The position numbers and the translations under genes are program-made. This document shows, piece after piece, positions 52,486-60,470 of a DNA stretch of 64,000 bases (position 1 is its first letter; every line of letters begins with the position of its first letter). The notes beneath the pieces were generated by a model. That model was not told where the DNA came from, made no database searches, and saw only the letters and a program-made list of their open reading frames with translations. Origin of the DNA: Pontibacillus marinus BH030004 = DSM 16465 (lineage in GTDB: Bacteria > Bacillota > Bacilli > Bacillales > BH030062). The DNA lies in the NCBI RefSeq assembly GCF_000425225.1, contig NZ_KE384333.1, positions 49,308 through 113,307 on the forward strand, in the 5' to 3' direction.

Positions 52486-53262
52486 TTATTGAGCTGTGTA
52501 ACCGCCATCCAAGACGACCGCCTGACCTGTAACGCCTTTTGCACTATCACTTGATATGAAGGCTGTATAATCCGCGATCTCTTTCACGGATAATAAACGT
52601 CTTTGTGGAACTAACGGATAGATGACATCTTCAAGCACTTTCTCTAAAGAAACGTCACGGTTCTTCGCTAAATCCTCAAGTTGATTACGTACAAGTGGTG
52701 TATCTACATAACCAGGGCAGATCGCATTGACTGTAATGCCATGCTCCGCACCTTCTAGCGCAGAAACTTTAGTAAGACCAATCACACCGTGCTTTGAACT
52801 GTTATAAGCTGCTTTTCCTGCAAAACCAATCAACCCATTGATCGATGCCATATTAATGATTCGTCCAAAGCCTTGCTTTTTCATGATTGGAAAAGCGAGC
52901 TTTGTAGCGATAAATGGTGCAGTAAGCATTATTTTGGTCATGAACTCAAATTTCTCCGTGGGAAAGTCTTCAATCGCAGAAACGTGCTGCAATCCTGCGT
53001 TATTAATCAAGACATCTAGACGCCCATAGTGCTCTACTGTTTTATCAATTGCGTGTTGAATGTCTTCTTCCTTCGTAACATCACATTTTAAGCCGATACA
53101 GTCATAGCCCATATTTTTCAGGCGATCTGTAACTTCCTGTACTTTGTCCTCTTGAATATCACTAAACGCAACTTTCGCGCCTTTCTCAGCAAACTCCACA
53201 CCAATTTCATAACCAATCCCGCTTGCGGAACCGGTTATGAATACAACTTTGTTTTCAACCAT
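52486..53262 (-). CDS. 3-hydroxybutyrate dehydrogenase
   Basis: 258-residue short-chain dehydrogenase. NAD site TGSASGIGYEIG, NNAGLQH, catalytic Ser in NMASINGLIG with YNSSKHGVIG (Tyr-x-x-x-Lys), then CPGYVDTPLV and the ending TGQAVVLDGGYTAQ. The QHVSAIEDFPxEKF region and the VVLDGGYTAQ end are typical of D-3-hydroxybutyrate dehydrogenase. ATG 53262 is 8 bases after GGGGG; the ATG two codons earlier is too close. It converts imported 3-hydroxybutyrate to acetoacetate. Confidence 0.9.
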   Translation of the reverse strand: MVENKVVFITGSASGIGYEIGVEFAEKGAKVAFSDIQEDKVQEVTDRLKNMGYDCIGLKCDVTKEEDIQHAIDKTVEHYGRLDVLINNAGLQHVSAIEDFPTEKFEFMTKIMLTAPFIATKLAFPIMKKQGFGRIINMASINGLIGFAGKAAYNSSKHGVIGLTKVSALEGAEHGITVNAICPGYVDTPLVRNQLEDLAKNRDVSLEKVLEDVIYPLVPQRRLLSVKEIADYTAFISSDSAKGVTGQAVVLDGGYTAQ

Positions 53263-53281
53263 TCTCATATCCCCCTAAACG

Positions 53282-53956
53282 TTATTGCTTAGTTTCGTAA
53301 AGATCCTCATGTACCTTTAATCCCGCTCCCGTGCAATCTTTAATTTCATCAATCGTCCAACCTTCTCCAACTTCTACTAACTCAAGTCCGCCCTCTTTCA
53401 CGTCAATCACAGCACGATCTGTGATAATGCGATTAACAACACCCTTACCTGTTAACGGTAGCGAACATTCTTTTAAGATTTTTGGTTCACCATATTTGTT
53501 TACATGGTCCATGATGATGACAACTTTTTTAGAACCATGAACAATATCCATGGCGCCCCCCATCCCTTTAATCATTTTTCCTGGGATCATCCAGTTAGCT
53601 AGATTACCAGTTTCAGAGACTTCCATTCCGCCTAAAATGGCTAGATCTAAGTGCTCGCCGCGAATCATGCCAAATGATTCAGCACTATCACAATAAGATG
53701 CTCCAACAGAAGCCGTTACGGTTTCTTTACCGGCATTTATAAGGTCTGGATCAACTTCATCCTCATATGGAGAACGTCCAATCCCTAGCAAACCATTCTC
53801 AGATTGAAGCACCACTTGCTTATCTGGCTGAATGTAGTTCGCTACCATCGTCGGCATTCCAATCCCAAGGTTTACATAGAAACCGCTTTCAATTTCTTGT
53901 TCAGCTCGTCTTGCAATCTTTTCACGAACTGTTGCTTTATCTAAATTAACTGCCAT
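53282..53956 (-). CDS. scoB: acetoacetate:succinyl-CoA 3-ketoacid CoA-transferase subunit B
   Basis: 224 residues, CoA-transferase beta subunit. It has YVNLGIGMPTMVANY, the catalytic Glu motif QSENGLLGIG, GGAMDIVHGSKKVV and KECSLPLTGKGVVNRIITD. With ScoA it moves CoA from succinyl-CoA to acetoacetate. AGGAGG before the ATG; 15 bases after scoA. Confidence 0.93.
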   Translation of the reverse strand: MAVNLDKATVREKIARRAEQEIESGFYVNLGIGMPTMVANYIQPDKQVVLQSENGLLGIGRSPYEDEVDPDLINAGKETVTASVGASYCDSAESFGMIRGEHLDLAILGGMEVSETGNLANWMIPGKMIKGMGGAMDIVHGSKKVVIIMDHVNKYGEPKILKECSLPLTGKGVVNRIITDRAVIDVKEGGLELVEVGEGWTIDEIKDCTGAGLKVHEDLYETKQ

Positions 53957-53971
53957 GTTGATCTCCTCCTA

Positions 53972-54667
53972 TTAAGCTTGTTTCGCTAGCGTTAAACGCT
54001 CGATACGTTTTTCTTGTTGACCCTCGATTAAACTCTGTACATAAATCCCTGGTGTATGAATGTGATCCGGGTCCAATGTCCCTGGCTCTACTAACTTTTC
54101 AACCTCTGCAATGGTCGTTGCACCTGCAGCTGCCATCATTGGGTTAAAATTACGTGCTGTTTTGTTATAAATAAGGTTTCCGTGTTTGTCACCTTTAGCT
54201 GCTCTTACAAGGCTGTAGTCAGCTGTTAAGCCTGTTTGAAGAAGGTATTCTTTCCCATCAAATGTTCGAACTTCTTTTCCTTCTGCGATTGGAGTACCAA
54301 CGCCAGCTGGAGTATAAAAGGCAGGGATACCAGCGCCTCCCGCTCGAATACGTTCTGCTAGTGTTCCTTGAGGTACAAGTTCTACTTCAAGTTCACCTTC
54401 AATCACCTGACGTTCAAATTCTTTATTTTCACCTACATAAGATCCGATCATTTTATCAATCTGTTTATTTTGGAGTAGTAACCCAAGTCCCCAGTCATCT
54501 ACGCCACAGTTATTTGAAATTACCGTTAAATGTTTCGCATTTGATTCAACTAAAGCAAGAATTAAATTTTCCGGAATTCCTACTAGTCCAAATCCTCCCA
54601 CCATAATTGTGGAATAATCCTCTATATCTCTTACTGCTTCTTGAAATGATGTATAAATGTCTTTCAT
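53972..54667 (-). CDS. scoA: acetoacetate:succinyl-CoA 3-ketoacid CoA-transferase subunit A
   Basis: 231 residues, CoA-transferase alpha subunit. It has MVGGFGLVGIPENLI, SNNCGVDDWGLG, GGAGIPAFYTPAGVGT and TARNFNPMMAAAGATTI. First gene of the operon, immediately behind a sigma-54 promoter. RBS GGGAGTGG on the minus strand. Confidence 0.93.
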   Translation of the reverse strand: MKDIYTSFQEAVRDIEDYSTIMVGGFGLVGIPENLILALVESNAKHLTVISNNCGVDDWGLGLLLQNKQIDKMIGSYVGENKEFERQVIEGELEVELVPQGTLAERIRAGGAGIPAFYTPAGVGTPIAEGKEVRTFDGKEYLLQTGLTADYSLVRAAKGDKHGNLIYNKTARNFNPMMAAAGATTIAEVEKLVEPGTLDPDHIHTPGIYVQSLIEGQQEKRIERLTLAKQA

Positions 54668-54696
54668 CCATCTTCCACTCCCTTCACCTTGTCACT

Positions 54697-54713
54697 TGCA
54701 AAAATCATGCCAA
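54697..54713 (-). promoter_or_regulatory. sigma-54 (-24/-12) promoter of the ketone-body operon
   Basis: Minus strand TTGGCATGATTTTTGCA matches YTGGCACGNNNNTTGCW with one change (T for C). It sits about 30-46 bases before the scoA ATG, and a sigma-54 activator gene lies upstream. Confidence 0.88.
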
Positions 54714-54766
54714 CTAAGAAAACGCTTTCTTGGTGGTATTTTGATTAAGCGAAACAGATTAATCTA

Positions 54767-54882
54767 TTCCGAAACTCCGGAAATAACGATATATACTAAT
54801 ATTTTAGCGATGTAAACCCTTACATATAGAGGCAAAAAAGAACCATTCCAGAATGTCGGAATGGTTTTCCGATTTTCCGGAA
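54767..54882 (-). promoter_or_regulatory. three dyad sites TTCCG-N6-CGGAA, candidate activator-binding sites
   Basis: Sites: 54767-54782 (TTCCGAAACTCCGGAA), 54846-54861 (TTCCAGAATGTCGGAA) and 54867-54882 (TTCCGATTTTCCGGAA). All share the same 16-bp geometry and lie 55-170 bases upstream of the -24 box. Sites 2 and 3 are 21 bp apart, on the same helix face. They reach into the end of the activator gene region. Confidence 0.7.
54833..54866 (-). terminator. terminator of the sigma-54 activator gene
   Basis: On the minus strand AACCATTCC pairs with GGAATGGTT and is followed by CTTTTTTGCC. It overlaps dyad site 2, so activator binding and termination share DNA. Confidence 0.75.
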
Positions 54883-54885
54883 TGG

Positions 54886-56250
54886 CTATAATCCATACTT
54901 TTTCACTTTGTCATAAAGACTTGTTTTCCCTATTCCTAATTGTGCTGCAGCCTTAGTCTTATCTCCATCTGCTTTCTTAATAGCTCGTTCTATGGCTTGC
55001 TTTTCTGTCCGCTCTATAATTTCTTTTAGACTCTCATCTGCCCCCCCTAAATAAGGGTTCGGTTGAATGTGATCAGGGAGGTCTTCTATGCTAATGAACT
55101 CTGTACTTGTCAAATGGACGGCAGATTCAATCACATTTTCCAATTCCCGTATATTACCAGGCCAGTGGTACAGCTTCAGGCTCTCATACACATCTTTATC
55201 AAAGTCAGTTACGCGTTTACCGATTCGTTCCGTCACTTTGTGAAGTAAAGATTTTGATAATAGAGGAATATCTTCTTTACGCTCACGAAGAGAAGGGATT
55301 CGGAATTGAACAACATTAATTCGATAAAACAAATCCTCTCGAAAGTGTTGTGTTTGAATCAATTCTTCTAATGGCTGGTGTGTGGAAGCAATGATTCGGA
55401 CATCAACCTTTTGTGGTTTTGTTGCTCCTACAGCTTCGACTTCCCCTTCTTGTAAAACACGGAGAATTTTTACCTGAGCATTCAGTGGCATATCACCAAT
55501 CTCATCTAAAAACAATGTGCCCCCATCTGCCAATTGAAATTTCCCAGGTTTCCCACCTTTTTTCGCACCTGTAAAAGCACCTTCCTGATAGCCGAAAAGC
55601 TCTGATTCTAAAAGGTGTTCAGGAATGGCAGCACAATTCACTTTAACAAAAGGCTTGGTACTACGTTCACTGAGATGATGAATACTATGTGCGAATAACT
55701 CTTTTCCTGTGCCACTTTCCCCTCTAAGAAGTACCGACACATCACCTGGTGCAATTTTTTTCACTTTATTCTTTAATCGCTCCAATTCTGGTGATCGGCT
55801 TATTATATGATGAAGGGAGTAAGTAGCACCGTTGGGTTGATCAAGTTGGGATCGATAAGCTTTCAATTCTAGCAGGAGATCCCGAATGTGACTATTCATC
55901 TTCAACCATTCTTCAGTATCACGAAAGAGCACCATCCCAAGTGCTCCTACGATCTTCCCTTCTGAACGGAGAGGGACACGGTTCGCAATCATATAGCTAC
56001 CACGAATGTATTGAAGATCTGCAATTTCTTCTTCTCCAGTTTGCGTGACGATATGCATACGGGAGTTCTCAATCACGTCAGACACGTGCTTTCCAATAAC
56101 GTTTGATTTTTCAACATTTAAGAATCTACAATAACTTTCATTCATATACGAAATAAAACCAACCTGATCCACGATAACAATGCAAAAGTTCCCACTCTCA
56201 AAAAAGGTGTCAAATAAGTCATGTCTGTGGTTTTCAATAATCTCTCGCAT
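54886..56250 (-). CDS. sigma-54-dependent transcriptional activator (PAS-AAA+-Fis HTH)
   Basis: 454 residues. An N-terminal PAS domain (about 15-125; GNFCIVIVDQVGFISYMNES) is probably the ligand sensor. The AAA+ domain (140-375) has Walker A LLRGESGTGKELFA, the sigma-54 contact GAFTGA in QEGAFTGAKKGG, Walker B GGTLFLDEIGD and the arginine-finger region FREDLFYRIN. The Fis-type HTH (about 410-454) reads DGDKTKAAAQLGIGKTSLYDKVKKY. No receiver domain, so it is not a two-component output. It should bind the TTCCG-N6-CGGAA dyads and drive scoAB and downstream genes when ketone bodies are present. Confidence 0.92.
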   Translation of the reverse strand: MREIIENHRHDLFDTFFESGNFCIVIVDQVGFISYMNESYCRFLNVEKSNVIGKHVSDVIENSRMHIVTQTGEEEIADLQYIRGSYMIANRVPLRSEGKIVGALGMVLFRDTEEWLKMNSHIRDLLLELKAYRSQLDQPNGATYSLHHIISRSPELERLKNKVKKIAPGDVSVLLRGESGTGKELFAHSIHHLSERSTKPFVKVNCAAIPEHLLESELFGYQEGAFTGAKKGGKPGKFQLADGGTLFLDEIGDMPLNAQVKILRVLQEGEVEAVGATKPQKVDVRIIASTHQPLEELIQTQHFREDLFYRINVVQFRIPSLRERKEDIPLLSKSLLHKVTERIGKRVTDFDKDVYESLKLYHWPGNIRELENVIESAVHLTSTEFISIEDLPDHIQPNPYLGGADESLKEIIERTEKQAIERAIKKADGDKTKAAAQLGIGKTSLYDKVKKYGL

Positions 56251-56347
56251 GAGGGCACGCTCCTATGGTAACGATTTCATTATTCTAAATTGAAGTCTAT
56301 CATGAGTTGTAAGATGTGTCATATAGAGTTTAGAAATTATAGTCATT

Positions 56348-56374
56348 AAAAAACTCCCTTTTAAAGGGAGTTTT
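56348..56374. terminator. terminator of the PspC-like gene
   Basis: AAACTCCCTTT pairs with AAAGGGAGTTT; on the minus strand the tail is TTTTTTAATG. Confidence 0.85.
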
Positions 56375-56393
56375 ACACTTAAATAAATTCTTT

Positions 56394-57422
56394 TTATTGA
56401 TTTAAATACCTATTCAATTCGTTATTTCGAAGGCCATCCCCGTCATTATCTGCTGGGATAATATCATCCGAAATTCCATCCTGATCTGAATCTACAGAAG
56501 GATCCAGTTCACCATCACGCAACCCATCACCATCTGCATCGACACCATATTCACGGTCATCGAGCCCATCTCCATCATAGTCTAACTTCTGATCCGTAAC
56601 TCCTTCTCTCATGCCATCCCCATCTACATCTGGTGGGATGATGGAATCATCCATGCCATCTTGGTCTAGGTCAGATTGATAGGGCTGTTCAGACGAGGCA
56701 AGATCACTTTCTCCATTTTCAGCAAACATCTGGTTAATCCAATCCTGTTGATCATTTTCTTGTAATACAGTATGAATCGTTTCTTGTTCTACTATTGGTT
56801 GTTCCTCTTGAGAACTGAATACATCCTCTGTTAATGAGCTTTGCTCGATCGGACTTTCAGCTTCTAATTCTTGAAAACCTTCAGTAAGGAGTTCATCGTC
56901 TTCTACGACTGTTGCCGCTGCTTCAGAAGCAACATCTCCCCCTAACTCCTCTGCAACACCTCTACCTATATCAGCAAGACCCGCAGCTGCTGTCACAATC
57001 AATGCATACTTTGCTGGGGTAAACATAATTAATGGAAATGCCCCGATAATCCAAATAGCAGCTATAATCATAGAAAGAGCGGTAAAATGAGATAAACTAC
57101 TGACTAACGAAACACCTATGCCAACATAAATAAAGGCTATAGTAAGCCCAAGAGCAATCCTCACAATAAGCCTTCCCAACACTTTTAAAATAACTTCCAA
57201 ACTTTTATTCATCTTACCAGGGTTTGATGCATGAGGAATTAATAGTATTAATAATATGTATAAGTACAAACTAGCCCCACCGAACAGAAGGCAAAATAAG
57301 AAGAATCCTCTTAAATAAGTTAAATCAAGCCATTTATACCTTCTAGATAATCCTGCGCAAATTCCAAAAAGCCAGGCTCCTTCTAATTCATTGGAACGTA
57401 CTAATGGTTCTTTATATCCCAC
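56394..57422 (-). CDS. PspC-domain membrane protein fused to DxDxDG calcium-type repeats
   Basis: 342 residues. The N-terminal PspC domain (about 8-65) includes AWLFGICAGLSRRYKW, then FFLFCLLFGGASLYLYILLI, the usual helix. Further TM segments lie at about 80-160, followed by an acidic linker, then six thrombospondin-3/EF-hand-like loops (DLDQDGMDD, DVDGDGMREG, DYDGDGLDD, DADGDGLRDG, DSDQDGISDD, DNDGDGLRNN) at 250-342. PspC proteins sense envelope stress; the repeats should bind Ca2+ and may be outside the membrane. GTG start with GGAGG 8 bases upstream. The fusion is unusual; function unknown. Confidence 0.75.
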   Translation of the reverse strand: MGYKEPLVRSNELEGAWLFGICAGLSRRYKWLDLTYLRGFFLFCLLFGGASLYLYILLILLIPHASNPGKMNKSLEVILKVLGRLIVRIALGLTIAFIYVGIGVSLVSSLSHFTALSMIIAAIWIIGAFPLIMFTPAKYALIVTAAAGLADIGRGVAEELGGDVASEAAATVVEDDELLTEGFQELEAESPIEQSSLTEDVFSSQEEQPIVEQETIHTVLQENDQQDWINQMFAENGESDLASSEQPYQSDLDQDGMDDSIIPPDVDGDGMREGVTDQKLDYDGDGLDDREYGVDADGDGLRDGELDPSVDSDQDGISDDIIPADNDGDGLRNNELNRYLNQ

Positions 57423-57497
57423 TTTACACCTCCACTTAATATTTTCCCTACGTCTAAACTCATACTATTATACAATATTTTAGTAAAAACTCTATTA

Positions 57498-57531
57498 AAA
57501 AAGGTGTTCCCCCTATTTAGAGGAACACCTT
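57498..57531 (-). terminator. terminator of the universal stress protein gene
   Basis: AAGGTGTTCC pairs with GGAACACCTT; on the minus strand the tail is TTTTTAATAG. Confidence 0.85.
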
Positions 57532-57546
57532 GATTCGACTTATAAA

Positions 57547-57981
57547 CTATTTAATAACTAGAACTGGACATTTCGCATGTTGCACAACATTGTTGCTGAC
57601 ACTACCAAGGAAAAGCTTTTTCACATTTCCAAGTCCACGGCTTCCGACGATAATTAGATCCATGTCATGTTCTTCAGCATAATTTGTAATGCTTATTGCA
57701 GGGTTTTGTTCTGGCTCTCCTACAATAACATCCGTTGTGACAATAACCCCATCTGCCTCAATCTCTTTTTTAATCCTTGCCATATCTTCTTCATATTGTT
57801 TCTTCAGTTCATCACCAATTTGACGGGTCACATTAGCATTTGTGACGGGTCCAGTTGGCTTCACCACAGAAATTACATGAACGGCGGTTTCTGCTGATTC
57901 AAGAACATGTCTTTCCGCTTCTTTCACAGCTTTTTTACTTAAATCACTACCATCATAAGCTACGAGGATCTTCTTTTTCAT
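57547..57981 (-). CDS. universal stress protein, UspA family
   Basis: 144 residues. It begins KKKILVAYDGSDLSKKAV and ends with the ATP-binding motif IIVGSRGLGNVKKLFLGSVSNNV and CPVLVIK (G-2x-G-9x-G-S/N). A nucleotide-binding Usp made under stress or starvation. ATG 57981 has GGAGGG upstream; a 10-codon in-frame extension lacks a ribosome site. Monocistronic. Confidence 0.92.
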   Translation of the reverse strand: MKKKILVAYDGSDLSKKAVKEAERHVLESAETAVHVISVVKPTGPVTNANVTRQIGDELKKQYEEDMARIKKEIEADGVIVTTDVIVGEPEQNPAISITNYAEEHDMDLIIVGSRGLGNVKKLFLGSVSNNVVQHAKCPVLVIK

Positions 57982-58230
57982 GATGATCCCTCCATTCTTG
58001 AATAGTGACATCCTTTTCTATGATTCTATTTTATCATAGATTAGAGATTTTTTAGAGGGGTGTAATCGAACAGATTTTGACAATCCTTCATAGATTGAGA
58101 GATTCCATACCCTCTATTTCTTCATATACCTTTATATGATTACACATTTATAAGCTAAATAAATATCACCATCATGGGGGTTCATGATATTGTGAAACTA
58201 AGTTCACCCAGCAATAAAGGAGTGACTCGG

Positions 58231-59460
58231 ATGGATAAAAGTATTTTTTTTAAGCGCCAAAAAAAGCTAATGCTTAAGCTAAAACAAATTCACCACTGGA
58301 ATGCTATTTTATTTACCTTCCTTGCTCTAACCGGTTTAATTCTTGTTTCTCCCGAATTCCGACAGTGGCTTCCCCAAGTCCGTATTTGGGTGAAAGATTG
58401 GCATATTTGGATTGGCTTTGTAAGCATCCTTCCTATCCTATTATACGGCCCTAAGTTGGTACGCCACTTACAATCATTACGTAAGCGAAAAGCCAATCGA
58501 TTAAATTTATATTTTGTTCTATTTGTTCTAATCGCTCTTATACTTTCCGGATTACTACTCACCTACCACCGAAGCTTTAGTCCTAGAGTCAGTTCGGCTG
58601 CTCTTATTGTTCATGATGTCATGACATGGATTGGAGTTCCTTACCTAATCTACCACAGCATAACTCGTAGTCAGTGGTTTAAAGCTAAAGAAAAACGTCG
58701 TCGCCAAAAACTCCAGGAAGAACGACCTGTAATCGAAAAATGGAATCCAATCATGAACCGTCGGGCATTTTTACGAAGAGGAACGGGAGCAGCCATTACG
58801 GTGGTTTTCACCCCATTTATTTACCAATGGGCAAAACCATACTTGAGTACACCAACGGCCTCTCGAACACCTTCACCATTACCAATGACTGAGCTATTTA
58901 CACCAATGCCAAAACCATCACCTCACTCTACCCCTCCAATTGGTGGAGGGAGAAGTGGAACATTTCGTTATTATTCAGTCACATCTATGCCTGAAGTGAA
59001 TGATGAAAATTTCTCATTTAAAATAGATGGCTTCGTTCATAATCCTCAATCATGGAACTGGAAAGAGTTCTTGGACCTTAAGCGAAATGTGCAAGTATCA
59101 GACTTTCATTGTGTAACGGGCTGGAGTGTCTACGATGTAACTTGGGAAGGTATGAAGTTAAAAGACTTATTAGATCAAGCAGAGATTAAAAGTGATGCGA
59201 AATATGTGAAGTTGTATTCTCAGGATGGCGTTTATACAGATACTCTAACGATCGACCAAGCTATGAGGGAAGATGTCATGGTAGCCATGCTTATGGATGG
59301 AGAGCTTATTGAGAACCGTAATGGTGGACCAGTTAGGCTTATTGTTCCAAAAATGTATGCCTATAAATCAGTCAAATGGTTGAACAGAATTGAATTGATT
59401 GATCATGAGCATACCGGCTATTGGGAGCAAAGAGGCTATGAGAAGGATGCTTGGGTGTAG
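58231..59460 (+). CDS. fused membrane heme-b-like / molybdopterin oxidoreductase (MsrQ-MsrP-like)
   Basis: 409 residues. N-terminal half: about four TM segments (25-180) with paired His (QIHHWNAILF, DWHIWIG, TYHRSF, HDVMTW, YHSIT), resembling a cytochrome b561/YedZ-like heme domain. A Tat-like MNRRAFLRRGTGAAITVVF lies internally at about 174, then a Thr/Pro linker. The C-terminal sulfite-oxidase-fold Moco domain (255-409) has Moco-binding Cys in DFHCVTGWSV, and RNGGPVRLIVPKMYAYKSVKW. In E. coli MsrP (Moco) and MsrQ (heme) are separate and repair methionine sulfoxide. Fusion here would couple quinol oxidation to an extracytoplasmic reductase. ATG 58231 follows AAAGGAGTGA. Confidence 0.8.
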   Translation: MDKSIFFKRQKKLMLKLKQIHHWNAILFTFLALTGLILVSPEFRQWLPQVRIWVKDWHIWIGFVSILPILLYGPKLVRHLQSLRKRKANRLNLYFVLFVLIALILSGLLLTYHRSFSPRVSSAALIVHDVMTWIGVPYLIYHSITRSQWFKAKEKRRRQKLQEERPVIEKWNPIMNRRAFLRRGTGAAITVVFTPFIYQWAKPYLSTPTASRTPSPLPMTELFTPMPKPSPHSTPPIGGGRSGTFRYYSVTSMPEVNDENFSFKIDGFVHNPQSWNWKEFLDLKRNVQVSDFHCVTGWSVYDVTWEGMKLKDLLDQAEIKSDAKYVKLYSQDGVYTDTLTIDQAMREDVMVAMLMDGELIENRNGGPVRLIVPKMYAYKSVKWLNRIELIDHEHTGYWEQRGYEKDAWV

Positions 59461-59544
59461 GGGGGATGACGATTCACTTTCACCACTTTAATCCTCCACG
59501 AATACTTTAATAAGAGTCGATATTAAAGGTTAGGAGTGGTGAAA

Positions 59545-60342
59545 ATGACTATCGTGGATAGTACGCACCTGATATATTCAGTGGAATCGGGTGATACACT
59601 CTATTCCATTGCTAGTAGAACAGGAGGCAACATACAGGATATCGTACAGTCAAATGCGATCTATCCTCCTATCACAGATCCAGGGCTCATATTTCCTGGT
59701 CAGGTTTTAATTTTGACAAAACCCGGAAAAAACCAAGTACAACAAATCGTAAGCCAAGGAGATAGACTTTATCAATATGCCTATCGTTATGATACAAGTG
59801 TTGATTTACTACAAGGCATAAACCCGCAAGTTGATGACCCTAATATGATTTATCCATCTCAGCAATTATTGGTTCCAGCATTTATTTACGAGGTGGAGCA
59901 AGGAGATACTCTTTATAAAATTGCACAGAGGTTTGGTCTATCTCTCAGCACTTTGATGGAAGCCAACCGTGCTCGTCCTGGCCTTTCTCCAGACGTAATT
60001 TATCCTGGTTACCGCTTAATTATTCCATTACCATCATCGGTTAACATCGTGGTATTCCGTCCATTCCCCGGAACCTCCATTCAGTCAGGGCAACTGCTTA
60101 AGGGGTATGCACGTGCTTTTGAAGGAACGATTCTTTACCGAATTGTGGATGATGCAAATCAAGTTGTGAAAAACGAAGCTCCAATACAGACTTCAGCAGG
60201 TGCTCCTTCATATGGCTCTTTTTCAATGGCTATTGAATTTGATGATTCTCCTACTACAAAAACTGGAGAATTGTGGGTTTACACAAGAAGTGCAAAGGAT
60301 GGAAGTATTCAAGACTTAGTACAGATTCCTGTATTTTTCTAA
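59545..60342 (+). CDS. LysM-Gmad2 spore/cell-wall protein
   Basis: 265 residues, no signal peptide. Three LysM peptidoglycan-binding repeats: about 8-54 (YSVESGDTLYSIASRTG), 60-105 (VSQGDRLYQYAYRYD) and 108-155 (YEVEQGDTLYKIAQRFG). They are followed by a Gmad2 (germination-associated) domain at about 165-265: RPFPGTSIQSGQLLKGYARAF, TSAGAPSYGSFSMAIEF and a final LVQIPVFF. Without a signal it is likely deposited on spores from the mother cell. ATG 59545 has TAGGAGTGG upstream; in-frame GTGs before it overlap that site. Confidence 0.85.
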   Translation: MTIVDSTHLIYSVESGDTLYSIASRTGGNIQDIVQSNAIYPPITDPGLIFPGQVLILTKPGKNQVQQIVSQGDRLYQYAYRYDTSVDLLQGINPQVDDPNMIYPSQQLLVPAFIYEVEQGDTLYKIAQRFGLSLSTLMEANRARPGLSPDVIYPGYRLIIPLPSSVNIVVFRPFPGTSIQSGQLLKGYARAFEGTILYRIVDDANQVVKNEAPIQTSAGAPSYGSFSMAIEFDDSPTTKTGELWVYTRSAKDGSIQDLVQIPVFF

Positions 60343-60367
60343 AAATCCCTTTAATCAGGGATTTTTT
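60342..60367 (+). terminator. terminator after the LysM-Gmad2 gene
   Basis: AAAATCCCT pairs with AGGGATTTT around TTAATC, then TT. Confidence 0.85.
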
Positions 60368-60470
60368 AGTTACGAAATATATACAAGTCAAAACCAAAAG
60401 TAGATCATCTTCATCATATATGATTGTTATGATAATCTATAAAACAAGATAAAAATAGGAGGCTTCCACC

